Assembly: GCF_004210375.1 (NCBI RefSeq)
Contig: NC_134827.1
Span: 102,781,285 to 102,845,284, forward strand
DNA from: Tachypleus tridentatus
Lineage: Eukaryota > Arthropoda > Merostomata > Xiphosura > Limulidae
DNA length: 64,000 nucleotides
Reading direction: 5' to 3'
Position numbers and translations under genes: made by a program. The notes under the pieces were generated by a model, which had not been told where the DNA came from, did not search any database, and was given only the letters and a program-made list of their open reading frames with translations. Within the stretch, counting starts at the first letter, position 1; every line of letters begins with the position of its first letter. This document shows positions 15,001 through 25,066 of the stretch, piece after piece.

Positions 15001-15144
15001 ATGAGAAGTGATTATAATGTTTCTCTACCTTGATGAGAAGTGATTATAACGTTTCTCTACCTTGATGAGAAGTGATTATAACGTTTCTCTACCTTGATGA
15101 GAAGTGATTATAACGTTTCTCTAGCCTGATAGAAAGTGATTAAA
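1..15144. repeat. 32-bp minisatellite, about 470 tandem copies, intronic
   Basis: The stretch is made of one 32-bp unit repeated head to tail; its core reads CTACCTTGATGAGAAGTGAT. The array is already running at position 1, so its true 5' end lies outside the window. It decays in a last degenerate unit at about 15121-15144. Copies differ mostly in the spacer after the core (forms containing AACGTT, AATGTT, AGCGTT, ACAGTG, AACGCT or AACGAT), with a few 1-3 base length changes. The right flank is the same as that of the 17-copy array at 55620-56185. That second array sits between two PLAT exons, so this one lies in the same intron of the other gene copy. No coding role is likely: all frames are interrupted. 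Confidence 0.98.
13250..14220. repeat. Exact 480-bp tandem duplication inside the 32-bp array
   Basis: About 13261-13740 and 13741-14220 match line for line, an offset of 480 bp or 15 units. The shared block includes a rare unit variant reading CTCGACC (13492 and 13972). The match breaks just after 14220, where AACG becomes AGCG. This is a recent duplication of a 15-unit block. Confidence 0.85.
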
Positions 15145-15411
15145 ACACTGAATTGTTGATGATTTCGTTGCAAATGCTCCTAGGTGTTTACATAAGTCAG
15201 TCAACAAATATATGTTTGTTACAGATATATGGGTGACATTCTTGTACATTTGTTTCTCAGTACTTGGTGAAGTTGCTAGTATAGAATTCATGAAAGGTTA
15301 TTTAGCAGGAGTATTCAGATCACTTTGTAATAGTTCATGAATTTATTCTCTTTGTAGAATATCTTTTAAAAATTCAAGTACCATATAATTTGTATTGATT
15401 TGTTTATTCAG

Positions 15412-15579
15412 GTACTTAAAGAAAATCCTGGTTAGAGACATCCAGACAAATCGTGCTTGGCTCTTTATTGCAGAGCATTGGCTAGACATCACAACTGAGG
15501 GATTACACTGCCATTTAAAACCTACTTCTCAAAAAGACATTTCTAATTTTTCCCTCAAGTTTAATGACACCAGTATAAG
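15412..15579 (+). CDS. Polycystin-1-like, copy 1: last PLAT-domain exon
   Basis: This exon encodes the C-terminal part of a PLAT/LH2 domain, the cytosolic beta-sandwich that follows the first membrane helix in polycystin-1 proteins. It reads YLKKILVRDIQTNRAW followed by LFIAEHWLDI, matching the typical end of PLAT (LVRDLQT, W.F...WL). It is bordered by an AG acceptor at 15410-15411 and a GT donor at 15580. It starts with one base completing a Trp codon and ends with two bases of an Arg codon, which the next exon completes. The 168-bp length is identical in the second copy (56453-56620). The preceding PLAT exons of this copy are outside the window, beyond the 32-bp array. Reading on past the donor hits a stop at once, which supports the splice. 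Confidence 0.85.
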
Positions 15580-17281
15580 GTCAGAAATATTCCGTGACTG
15601 AATATATATAAAATTACTACTCAGGGATACACATTGCTTGTTTTTTGTATATATGAGCTCAAACATTATATATGTGATAATCTACAGGCAATCTATGATT
15701 CACAAATATCAATCGATCATTTACCATCCCTTATTACAAACTCAGACTTGATTAGAAAAAGTGAAAAGTTAATTTATATACCTTCCTCTTTATGCCACTC
15801 AAAACATGGATGTATATACTTTTTAAAATAAAAATACTGAATTGAGTTTTTCCTCAGAAAAATTGGGAAAATTCTCTTCAGTGGTTTGGTTTAAAAATGA
15901 ACACGAGACACAAATCAGACAAATATTCAGCCGTATTACTGTAAGACTGATTTCTGCACAGTTGTAGAGTAATACGACTCATATTTTATTAGGCTAAAGA
16001 TATCTAATCACAGAATCTGAAAGTAAAACGTTTTTACTTTATCTAAACTCTATAAATAAAAGTAGAAATTCTTGATTATTCTCATGATGTTATGAGTATC
16101 TAAAGATAGCAAAATACATTTACATTTTTTACAACAAAATATTGTGGTTTTGAAATTAAGTTACAGAAATTCATAATTATTCTTATGATATTTCATACAG
16201 CAGTTTACTGGCCCTTATGTAGCTAAAATAATCAGTTGATAGCTTAATTAGATATATAATAGTCTGTTAATGAAAGGTATGGTGTATCTTGATTTTTACG
16301 TGTTTCAGTGACATGGTATGAACTCAATAACCCTAACTCACACGAATCTTCTAAGACAAGTAACTTACTAACTGAACTGTTAGGGTTTAAAACGTCTGGA
16401 TCATTCATAGACTACAGCAAAACTTTTGTAAATGTTTAGGAGTTAGATTACTAATGTTAATGATGCCATGTTGTTAGTAAAATACCGTATTTAACAAGTT
16501 AATAATTGTTTTCTGTCATATCATAAAGTTTTGTGATGTCTTACAACATGATTACTAAAAAACAACTGAATGAGTCTATATACAGGGTTGAGTACATAAT
16601 ATGAAAATGAGTTTGAATAGACATATTGACCATTTACATCACAACTACAACCTGTACAAATCATCAGTGAAACAGTTTCAAAACTATATGTCTCAAGTAA
16701 TTGTATGTAAAATAATCAAAACGGTTCTCTGTCTGGAAAAGCAACACAAGTTGCTTCCATCACATATAAAGTCAATCAATCACATACCTGAAACAGTTGG
16801 AGAATGAAGTGAATATTAATGTTATTCAAGGCAAAGACACATCAATCAAATCACCATATTAGCAACTAGGAGTTTCTGCATAATGGGACTGTTAAAACTG
16901 GTATTGGATGATGGAAAGCTACAGAGAGGAGTGATGTGCTTTAGACATGACAGCTTTATGATGGAACATGTTGCAGTGATGCCCACTGTGCTTTACAGGG
17001 CAATTGTTAAGATACATGGTTAGGAGATAAGGCGTGACCAGATATGGTAACATGGACTGTACAATGTGATAAAGCTACAAAATTATTTTAATGTGATATA
17101 CTCAACCTGCTTTATATGTGTAATATCTGTTATTCTTACATTATGTTAATATTGACTGAGTAACACTTGAAAGTCAGACAATCTAAATTGGTTCATGTAT
17201 TAAAAGGAGCTCAAAATTGTAAAGCTGCTTTTAACAGTAAATCATAATAAAGTCTTGTTCTTATCTGTATTTTGTGAACAG
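15580..17281 (+). other. Intron between PLAT exon and TM2-TM3 exon, copy 1
   Basis: This is AT-rich intron with several short chance frames that lack domain character. It is nearly identical to 56621-58376, except for a local inversion near 15932-15976 and a stretch of about 60 bp that is missing here. I see no extra exon. Confidence 0.7.
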
Positions 17282-17548
17282 GTCTTTTCAGGATATAAAC
17301 CTTTGGTCCAGTATTTTTTTGCGCCCTGCACATAGCAACTTCACGAGGGTTCAGAGAATTACGTGTGCTTTGTCTCTGGTGTTGACAACCATGGTGTGTA
17401 ACACCATGTTTTATGGAATCAATGTTTATGACACTGAAGACCAATTAGAAATTTGGAAGTTTAGTGTTTCTTCAAGCCACGTTATCACCGGGATTGAAAG
17501 CAGTTTGATTGCATTCATGGTGAATGTGTTAATTATTACATTGTTTAG
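17282..17548 (+). CDS. Polycystin-1-like, copy 1: TM2-TM3 exon
   Basis: This exon encodes the link after PLAT and two membrane helices. The segment HSNFTRVQRITCALSL resembles the polycystin-1 segment with F-T-R-V-Q-R-x-T-C just before TM2. TM2 continues through TTMVCNTMFYG. TM3 is about GIESSLIAFMVNVLIITLF. The acceptor is AACAG at 17277-17281 and the donor AG|GTAGGT at 17549. Phases match both neighbours: the incoming two-base Arg codon is completed by G, and the outgoing AG is completed by A at 20012. The 267-bp length keeps the frame open; the second copy is one base longer. The protein is a plasma- or ciliary-membrane receptor-like subunit by family. Confidence 0.87.
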
Positions 17549-20011
17549 GTAGGTGCTGATTTCTCTGATATTTCAGTTTAAATCCACAACATATTTTAAA
17601 TGGGGAAAAAATAATAATTCATATATAGTTTTCTTTTTTGTACCCTTGCAAACTAAACACGCTTTTTCATGTATTAGTTATTTGATGATTTTGAAGAGCT
17701 CATCTGTCAGTTATGTGTACGACTTTAAGGTAGCGCTGTTAAAAATATAAATATTTTGTTTTGTTGTATTTATATCAGTAAATGTTTTACATTATACATT
17801 AACTTTCAGTACCTGAAAAGTCAGAAAAATAACATATGGATCATTGATTGTTATTAAACAATTACCTTTTCCTATAACCACCATACTGAATTATCTAATG
17901 ACGTGTTTACATATCCTATAGAATCAGCTGGAAGTCAGGGTTCCAGCTTGGAGTCCCAGTTGAGGGAAAGTTACATTTCATCTCTTTAGATTTTTAAAGT
18001 AGTAGTAATTGTAGTATTCGAAAAGCTGTCGAGAAAGTGTTTTTTTTTATTTGTGGATTTATAAATTATATCCTGTTTTCAACTAATTTAACTTAATCTG
18101 ATTATATTTACTCCTTGAAAATGAAATTGTAACATAGTAGTGACTACAGTATTGTGAAAAATCATGTTTTTTCACCTGGGGTTAAAAATTACATTCTATC
18201 AAACGTGCCTGCCCTTTCAGCTGTGGGGGTGTTATAATATTATACGATCGATCCCACTGTTCATTGGTAAAAGAGTAGTCCAAGAGTTGGCGGTGAGTGG
18301 TAACGACTAGCTGCCTTCTATCTAGTCTTACACTGCTAAATTAGGGACAGCTAGCACAGATAGCCCTTCTGTAACTTTGTGCAAAATTAAAAAAAAAAAA
18401 AGGAAGAGATATATCATGCCTTAGAAGAACTAAATGAAAATTGTATGAGATTTTTGCAATATTCATTTCACGTTATCACTGTTGTATTTGAAAGCTACAG
18501 GAATGTTTGCCAGAAAAAAATTGCAAAGAACTTACTACACCTGATGTCTGTGACATGCAAACTGGCACACAATGGTCATGAGCTACTTAATCTGGAAAAT
18601 GACAGAGTAAATAAACTCTTTACAACGAATAAAATCTGTTTTCAGCATTAAACATTTCTTGGAAACATGTATTTAATAAAAAATTCATAGATTGATAGTT
18701 GTTGGAATCAGAAGACAGTTAATTAACTGTATCCATCACTTCTGAGGGTTTGACCATCTATTTCCATACACTCTGGCTTTGCTATTTATTGGATTTCATT
18801 TTTAAGTTTCCCATGTGAAGTATTCTCTGTCCAGCTGAGCAGTATTACCAAACAATCTGGTTTTGTAAATTCTCCTCACAATGTCAATGAAATCTTACAT
18901 ATGGCATGAAACCATAGTTTGTGGGAAAAGGAAAAGTCCAAACCATATATATACCTGACAGCCACACTGGATGGATTAACATATTAAAACTTAAACTGAT
19001 CAAAATTAATTTGCTTGGAACATTGTTTTTGATTATAGTTTTTGTAAACCATTAAAAGGGACTAATAAAACACAAATGGTAATCCATAAAAAAAAATGTA
19101 ACCTAAAAAGATAGGCTTAGCATAAGTTACATAATACCAGTATTGCCTCATTTAGTGAATGGCATAACATTCTGTATAGATTTTGGTTTTTTTATCATCT
19201 ATATGTTTTATATTCTACTTCCTAGAATTTCCTGTACTCAGAAGCATGGGTTCCTATAAAAAGTATATTTATGAGGTTTTCAGTTCTTTGTAACTCACCT
19301 TGTAGTAACCTAAGTCAATTTAGGTGTTTGAATAACATTGTCATTGCATTTCATTTATTATTTGATATTTTACAGTAGGCCAGTTGTTTAATGATTAAAG
19401 ATTACAAAGAATATTAGATATAAACTTGATGTAGAGGTCTAATGCATTATTTGAATTCTATGCCTTCAACTAACTGAAAGTTAAACTCATTAAGACTAAA
19501 GTAATTAGAAGTACAATTGATTAAAGATTAACGTTATTCAGACAATGATAAATAATTAATAATATTTATTTACAGAATTAATTAATTTATTCTACATTAA
19601 ATAATGAAAAGTTTCAGGTAATTTAGAATTAAATTCATTCAAACTAAAATATTTAAGATAATCAGTAAGTTCCACACAAAAAAAAATGCACACAGCAGTG
19701 TCGTTATTTGTTTCATCAGACCTATTTATAAATAATTAAACAACTAAATCTGTTTTAATATACAGTTTTGGTAGTTTCTTAACTTGTTTTTAATTTGACT
19801 TAAAATACTATATTTTATTGGTGTTCTGAAATTTTCATAATTCTTCCTTATCTATGTGTTTACTTGCATTTAGTATATATAGTGTTTATCAGATGTAATG
19901 TTAATTAATAAGTCTTAATATTTAGAAAGTCGAATAATAATAATAGGTTTGTGTTATAATGACTACTTATTGTATAGCTAATTCCATTATTGTTGGTGAT
20001 ACTATTTTTAG
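17549..20011 (+). other. Intron between TM2-TM3 and TM4-TM5 exons, copy 1
   Basis: This is AT-rich intron of about 2.5 kb. It holds one 5'-truncated SINE (about 18199-18402) ending in an A-run. The rest shows no recognisable gene. The open frame that starts upstream at 19959 is read-through of the intron into the next exon. Confidence 0.7.
18199..18402 (+). mobile_element. tRNA-derived SINE, 5'-truncated, with A-tail
   Basis: The body shares its order of blocks with the fuller SINE at 40943-41211: GCCTGCCCTTTCAGCTGTGG, then TTGGTAAAAGAGTAG, then CTAGCTGCCTTC, then ACTGCTAAATTAGGGACAGC, and a 3' end before an A-run. The tRNA-like head is missing. The same insertion is present at 59293-59494, so it predates the split of the two copies. 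Confidence 0.8.
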
Positions 20012-20638
20012 AAATGTTAGTCCATGTCCTGACCAAAGCGTGAAACAAGACCAAATGAAATCAGAAGTGAACCCAAGTCTTAATGAGGAAAGCAGACCTG
20101 TTATGTTAGAAGAAAATGTTTCTGGTCCAAGCTCAGTGACTGAACAAATACCAGTTATTACTGACATTCAAAACATTTCTGAGAGTGTTTCCAATGAAAC
20201 AACAAAACTACAGACAGGTAACTCATCCTCATATCAGTGGTGGTTTGGTCAGGACAAACATTCCATAAAATCTGCTCATCGGTCCTTCTGGGAAAATCAT
20301 GGAAACGAGGAATGTAGTTTGCCTCAAGGCTGGTTTCTTCGTCCGGTTGTTAACTATTTAATTTATGGAGCAGATCAAGAAACAGCCAAGACCAGTGGCA
20401 CCACAGAAATGACTGCTCGCCCTTGTTTATCTTGGTGGTTTATCTATATAATTTGGACTTTAGCTGTCTTGACCTTAGTGACCAGTTCATTCTTTATCGT
20501 ACTGTATGGGTTAACATATGGTTACAAACGAAGTTTGGGTGGCTCTTATCAGTGGTTACTGCTGTATTCCACAGTCTAATAATTATACAGCCATTAATGT
20601 CGGTTACTTATGCTATCTTGCTGGCATGGATGGTCAAA
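20012..20638 (+). CDS. Polycystin-1-like, copy 1: cytosolic loop and TM4-TM5 exon, one base short
   Basis: The exon begins with a hydrophilic, Ser/Thr/Asn-rich cytosolic loop of about 125 residues (from NVSPCPDQSVKQ). Two membrane helices follow: TM4 around SWWFIYIIWTLAVLTLVTSS with SFFIVLYGLTYG, and TM5 around WLLSVVTAVFHSLIIIQPL. Segments such as FFIVLYGL and LIIIQPL are typical of polycystin-1 in this position. The acceptor TTTTTAG ends at 20011 and the phase fits the AG left by the previous exon. The donor is AAA|GTAAGC at 20639. Near 20535-20540 one base is missing compared with copy 2 (RSLG against RSLEW), which shifts the frame and causes an early stop at about 20579. Because copy 2 is intact at that point, an assembly error or allele-specific lesion is more likely than a real family feature. 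Confidence 0.85.
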
Positions 20639-20852
20639 GTAAGCATAATTTTATTCTTCTTTACAGGTTTATGGTTAATTATTATTAATCTTTAAACTGC
20701 CTTTTTGGTAAGAATGGTGCAGATTAGACAAGTTACAGATGCAAATTAACGAAAATTATAAATGTTTCGTTTTTGTAATACTTTAGAAGTTATTTAGTCC
20801 ATGAGAATTTAAGCCAGTATTGTGAACTTCATTATTTTTCACTATATTACAG

Positions 20853-21200
20853 AAACCTCCAGTTTTAATGGACAGGAATGATAACACTGCTCTTGAACGA
20901 GGTGAAGCGTATGTGTCTTCATCGGTGCAACAGATGTTATTGCGTAAAAAAGAAAATAAATCGGAAGACATTTCAGCCGAACCTTTATCAAAGGAAGCCC
21001 ATGAAAAACTAAAGACACTTTGGATAAAACAGAAACTTATTTTAAAATTAATCAAAGAAGTATCAGTGTATGTTCTATTTGCTGTTGCTACTTTTATAGC
21101 TGTGCACGGACATCGCTCACCTTTGGCATACTATGGCACCAAGACGGCTAAAGACGTATTCGTCAGAGGGCACTACACGCATTCAATGCCCTTGAAGAAT
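20853..21200 (+). CDS. Polycystin-1-like, copy 1: TM6 exon leading into the TOP domain
   Basis: This exon of 116 codons starts KPPVLMDRNDNTALERGE, a charged cytosolic stretch, then a basic segment (IKQKLILKLIKE). TM6 is VSVYVLFAVATFIAVHG. The extracellular part HRSPLAYYGTKTAKDVF follows; it corresponds to the start of the polycystin (TOP) extracellular domain, where Y-x(n)-F-type residues precede the next helix. The acceptor is TATTACAG at 20852 and the donor AAT|GTGAGT at 21201; both ends are phase 0. This copy is fully open across the exon. The second copy (61949-62294) is two bases shorter and loses the frame. Confidence 0.88.
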
Positions 21201-21644
21201 GTGAGTATTACTGAAGAAAAGTTTGTTTTTTATCTATGATGTAGTTTGTTTGAAGTACAAACATATAGATCATAGCTCTGCCATATTTTGACCAGTTTAA
21301 GATCTTATTACAATTTTGTACTTAAGAGGTCACATCCTTTCATTTGATGTATTTGATCATAACCAAGGTGTCATAGATTAATCTACCTTAACCCTGCCTA
21401 AATGAATTGTAGTTTGAAAGTAAGCTGATAGAGATCCTGATGGTAAATAAATTGTAATCAGGATACCCCATGTGCACCCCATGCCCAAACATATAACTAA
21501 TAAAAATATAAAGGTATCATAGATTAATCTACTTTAATACTGTTAAAAGAATTTCAAGTGCCAAAGCTATTGAGGATTCCCTCAAGCTGATTCAATATAC
21601 AGTTATTTATTTATCATATTTTAATTTTTTTTCCTCCTTTTTAG
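21201..21644 (+). other. Short intron, copy 1
   Basis: This is a 444-bp intron. A phrase of about 20 bases around ATAGATTAATCTAC occurs twice, near 21370 and near 21518. Nothing else is seen. Confidence 0.7.
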
Positions 21645-21813
21645 GTAAGAAATTTCAAGGATGTCATTACTTTCATCAATCATACTTTAATTCCTAGTTT
21701 ACACATGGACCACAGGTATAATAAAGATAATATTAATTCTTTGGGCTTCACTGTAGACTGTGTTTCCAAGCTGGTTGGAGTACCACGGCTGAGACAACTT
21801 AGAGTAAAACCAG
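21645..21813 (+). CDS. Polycystin-1-like, copy 1: TOP-domain exon with LRQLRV motif
   Basis: This exon encodes part of the extracellular polycystin (TOP/PKD) domain between TM6 and TM7. It reads VRNFKDVITFINHTLIPSLH, with the LIPSL helix typical of the family. It continues with a Cys (DCVSKLVG) and GVPRLRQLRVKP. The string PRLRQLRV is the most diagnostic polycystin signature in the window. The acceptor is CTTTTTAG at 21644 and the donor CCAG|GTGAGA at 21814. It ends with one base of a codon, which the exon at 23591 completes. Length and frame are the same in the second copy (62738-62906). Confidence 0.92.
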
Positions 21814-22839
21814 GTGAGATGGTAAAATTGTATCACTTTGTGTTCCAGATGTATAATTTTCCATACAACCAACTTCTACAGAAATATCTTTTAAATAACA
21901 ACACACATCTGAGGATTTTCAGACAGTAATGGTGGTAACATTGTTTTCAAACTCTGCCATCATAACTGGTGTGTTTCTGTAAATCCCTTATTATTTTTTT
22001 TACCCACTCCATCAGTTATTAAGAGGGAAACTTGAAGGTGAATTAGGTTCTGAAACTAAATTACATGCATTCAACCTTCAATTTTGAGTATATCTATGTG
22101 AATATCTTTAAACCTATTAGTACACGTTTTAACCACTTGACTGTATGTAATTTATTAATATCAAATAATTTATAAGTAAAGTTTTCCACCTTCTGACCTG
22201 TTTCCAAAGCTGTTTGTTTGATATAAATAAAAACAGAATTCCATAACATACTGTTTCACAAAGTTTAACCAAGAGTTCAAAGATGTATAAATTGATAAAT
22301 TAGTAATCCCTATGTCTTTCTCTGTTTGATTCTCAAAATTGTTTTTTTTCACATTGATGCTTTAACTACAGTTGGTAATATAATTGTAATAATATCAAAT
22401 AATCCTTAAATACAGTTTATATATTCACAAGTAAAGATATGTATTTCTTTAGTGTTTTGATGAATCTTTAAAACTTGGCATATTGATGCAAGGAAATCAC
22501 ACAGAAATAAACTAACCACCATATTTTTCATATAACTTAATTATACAATTGAAAATTTTTGTAAGATACATGATAGTTGTGAACCATTATGAACTCATGC
22601 AGATCAGAAATTTTGTCCTAGCTAAGTTTAAACAGAGTCTTATATCTTTACATAGAAGAGCGAGTTTTCTCAGCCCAAACGAGCCGTTTTTGCATATAAA
22701 TTTCTCAACAAGTGGGTTTCTCGTCATCACTGATTAGAGTCTTATATCTCTTGTTATTTATAAGATCACTTCAAGTAGCCCTAGGGGCAGAGTAGCCTGT
22801 CTGCATACTTACATTGCTATAAATCATGTTTTGATATGC

Positions 22840-22906
22840 ATTATGGGCAGAGTACAGATCGCCCTTTGTGTAGCTTTGTCCTTAATTACAAAAACAAACA
22901 AGTAAA
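22840..22906 (+). mobile_element. SINE 3' remnant
   Basis: ACAGATCGCCC, then TGTAGCTTTGT, then a run with AAACAAACAAG matches the 3' end of the SINE family. A corresponding copy lies near 63910-63967. The head and body are absent. Confidence 0.5.
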
Positions 22907-22990
22907 CAGTAAAGTAGTTATAGTGCTAAGGCTAGAAAGAAACTAATTCTTGTATACAAGTTTTGGTGCACAACAGTTGCTGTAAGTTTG

Positions 22991-23226
22991 TTGTGTTTGT
23001 TTTAGAATTTCGTGCAAAGCTGTGTAAGAATAAAGGAAAGGCAACTAGTCACCACCACCTACCATCAACTCTTGGACTATTCTTTTACCAACGAATAGTG
23101 GGATTGACAGTTACATTATAATGCCCCCAGTGCTAAAATGGCAAGCATGTTTGATGTAATGAGGATTTGAATCCATGACTTTTGGATTATGAAGTTAAGT
23201 GCCCTAACCACCTGACCATGCCAGGC
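22991..23226 (-). mobile_element. tRNA-derived SINE, near full length, minus strand
   Basis: Read on the minus strand, it has the tRNA-like head with GGTCAGGTGGTTAGGGC (A-box region), then GATTCAAATCC (B box), then the family body (TTGGTAAAAGAATAG; GGTGGTGGTGACTAG) and a 3' end rich in AAAC. Promoter boxes are mutated, so it is an old copy. It lies in the part of copy 1 beyond the end of the window's second copy. Confidence 0.8.
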
Positions 23227-23590
23227 TGCTGTTAAAAGTTTCCTTGTAAATATAATCACCAAACTATCATGTAATTTTCACCAGGACATATGTTATCTAA
23301 TTTAGTCCATCCATCCATACATACAAACAAACAAAGATATATATATAATCATGAAGGCATTCTATTCACAGAAATATCATGGTCAAATTCCATTTAGGAA
23401 TTCACAAGCATTAAAGCTGGTCAAGTCTACATCCGTTCCTTCCGTGAGATCTGTGCATTATTTGAAATATTGTTCTTTCAAATAATTTGCATACAGTTTC
23501 CAATTTATTTCTTGTATTTTGTTCTGCATCTGAATTATTCGCTACTCAACTTTGCATCAGCTAAAAAATTTGAAAATTTCTTTTCCTCAG

Positions 23591-23785
23591 TCTTGCACAG
23601 TGGTAACAGTGATGTGGAAGATGTACTAGGAAAATATAGTTTATCATACAGCTGGAACAACGAAGACACTACTGACTATTTGATTGGATGGAAAACTGCT
23701 CGTAATACAAATGAAATAGAAAGAACAGCAGTTAACCCTTGGATCTGGCAATCGAGCAAAGAATTATCCACTTTACCTACAACAG
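23591..23785 (+). CDS. Polycystin-1-like, copy 1: second TOP-domain exon
   Basis: This exon continues the extracellular polycystin domain. It carries YSLSYSWNNEDTTDYLIGW and, near its end, NPWIWQSSKELSTLP. The latter corresponds to the family segment P-W-x-Y-Q-S-x-x-E-L that precedes a Gly/Tyr-rich loop. The acceptor is TTCCTCAG at 23590; the two leading bases complete the codon left by the previous exon. The donor is ACAG|GTAAAG at 23786, leaving one base for the next exon, which is not found before the gap. Reading through the donor gives only a short tail before a stop. No matching sequence for copy 2 is inside the window. Confidence 0.8.
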
Positions 23786-25066
23786 GTAAAGTATTACGGA
23801 TTTTACTGGGGCTTGTCCCAAAATATTGTAAATAAAAACTGAAACAAATAAAAGTAATTAATTTATTTTATTATTATTTTATTTAGTGTAACAGAATAGT
23901 GAACTATGTTGTGGTAATATTAACAGAGAAATTCAAATAATTTTAACTCAGAAATGATAATTAACTGATATACTGAGACAACAGCAACAGTAATAAATAT
24001 TTTATATTGTATCGCACAACTTGTATTGTACAGATATAAACAAATACGATGTATGGAAAAACTCTTAGTGGTTTTGTTTAAATCACCACGTGGTTTAAAA
24101 ATATATGATTCAATATTCTGCTTCAGGGTACTACTAATATAATTAAATTAGAACACATGTTTCTTTCCACATTCAAGCCATAATGGTCGAATTAAGAGCA
24201 TTGTGAAAAAGTGTATGTATGATTTTTTTCCATATGATAACTTTTAGCTGTATTGGTTTTCCAGTATATTTGTGAGCAGTTTGGTGTGTTTAACCTTTAA
24301 ACAGCAGGAACGCCGTCGGTAGCGACATCAGTTGATGGTGGCTGCCGTTTAAGGGTTAAACAGTAATATCAATAGTTTATGTTTTTGGCAACCTTATAGC
24401 TATGATGAATTTGTTATAAATCTTGTACCGTTGAATAGTTTGTAAATAACCAATAACTTATTTTACATATACTGTAAATTTTGTGTCTCTCTGTTCTACT
24501 TATAATAAAACTATTATTCTGGTTTTTGGGACTGATCTCGATAATTACTTGGGTATTTTGTAAAAGGCATTATTACATCAACAAAACTTAGAAGGACCTA
24601 ACATGTAGTATGTTCGGAATGTAGTAGGCTTAATAACAAACACAAAATACTATCTGATGGAATTACCATGAGAAACAAAATTGCCTTTTAAAACCAGAAA
24701 CATCACTAATTAGACAAATAGGTACCAATGGTTGTTCTCTTTCAGAAACTTTCTAGAACACTAGCAGATTGAAAAAAATGAAATTGAATAACTTATGCAT
24801 AAAAGCGACATAAATTGAACAACAATTATGTAGAAAACTTTTACCAACAAATGTATGGTAGAATCATTACCAATTCAGTGAAAGTTCTTTAAAGGTTTAT
24901 TTTGGTAGTGCATTCACCTGGGAGTATTTCTTTGTATGGACTTTTTCTGTCTAGAGTTTTCCTTCCTCATGATTTAATAACATATACAAAGTGGAATGAT
25001 TTTTTTTAAATTTATCTTGATAAGGTACAATACTTAAGCAGATAGTGTGTGAAATTTCATTTAAAA
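23786..25066 (+). other. Downstream intron, copy 1, up to the assembly gap
   Basis: This is AT-rich sequence with one small foldback element (24287-24362). The next polycystin exons, for the remainder of TOP, TM7-TM11 and the C-tail, are not seen before the N run, so the end of this gene copy is missing. Confidence 0.6.
24287..24362. repeat. Small foldback element (76 bp)
   Basis: TGTTTAACCTTTAAACAGCA on the left is matched by the inverted right end TGCCGTTTAAGGGTTAAACA, leaving a loop of about 35 bases. The loop is richer in GC (ACGCCGTCGGTAGCGAC) than the surroundings. It may be a minimal MITE or a hairpin-forming site; the family is unknown. Confidence 0.65.

Larger units (their letters stand above)
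21814..23590 (+). other. Intron between TOP-domain exons, copy 1
   Basis: This is a 1.8-kb AT-rich intron. It contains a SINE 3' remnant (about 22840-22906) and a fuller SINE on the minus strand (about 22991-23226). The stretch 22640-22850 is rearranged relative to copy 2 (63720-63870). Confidence 0.65.

Noticed and set aside
1-15144. Possible CRISPR array
   Set aside because: Units abut with no unique spacers and vary by point changes only; the setting is an animal intron. It is a minisatellite.
15634-15831. Frame of 65 codons (also at 56675)
   Set aside because: It lies in the intron after the PLAT exon, is conserved only because the two copies are near identical, and has no domain or splice borders.
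15970-15990. TAATACGACTCA, which resembles the start of a T7 phage promoter
   Set aside because: Only the first 12 bases agree, the initiation end does not, and the match straddles the junction of the local inversion in copy 1. Chance.
16601-16807. Frame of 68 codons (also at 57696)
   Set aside because: Intronic, no domain features; conserved only through the block duplication.
18445-18651. Frame of 68-90 codons (also at 59472)
   Set aside because: Intronic, directly after a SINE A-run, no recognised domain.
19959-20011. Start codon at 19959 as the beginning of a separate 206-codon gene
   Set aside because: The acceptor at 20011 and matching phase with the TM2-TM3 exon show that this is intron read-through into an internal exon.
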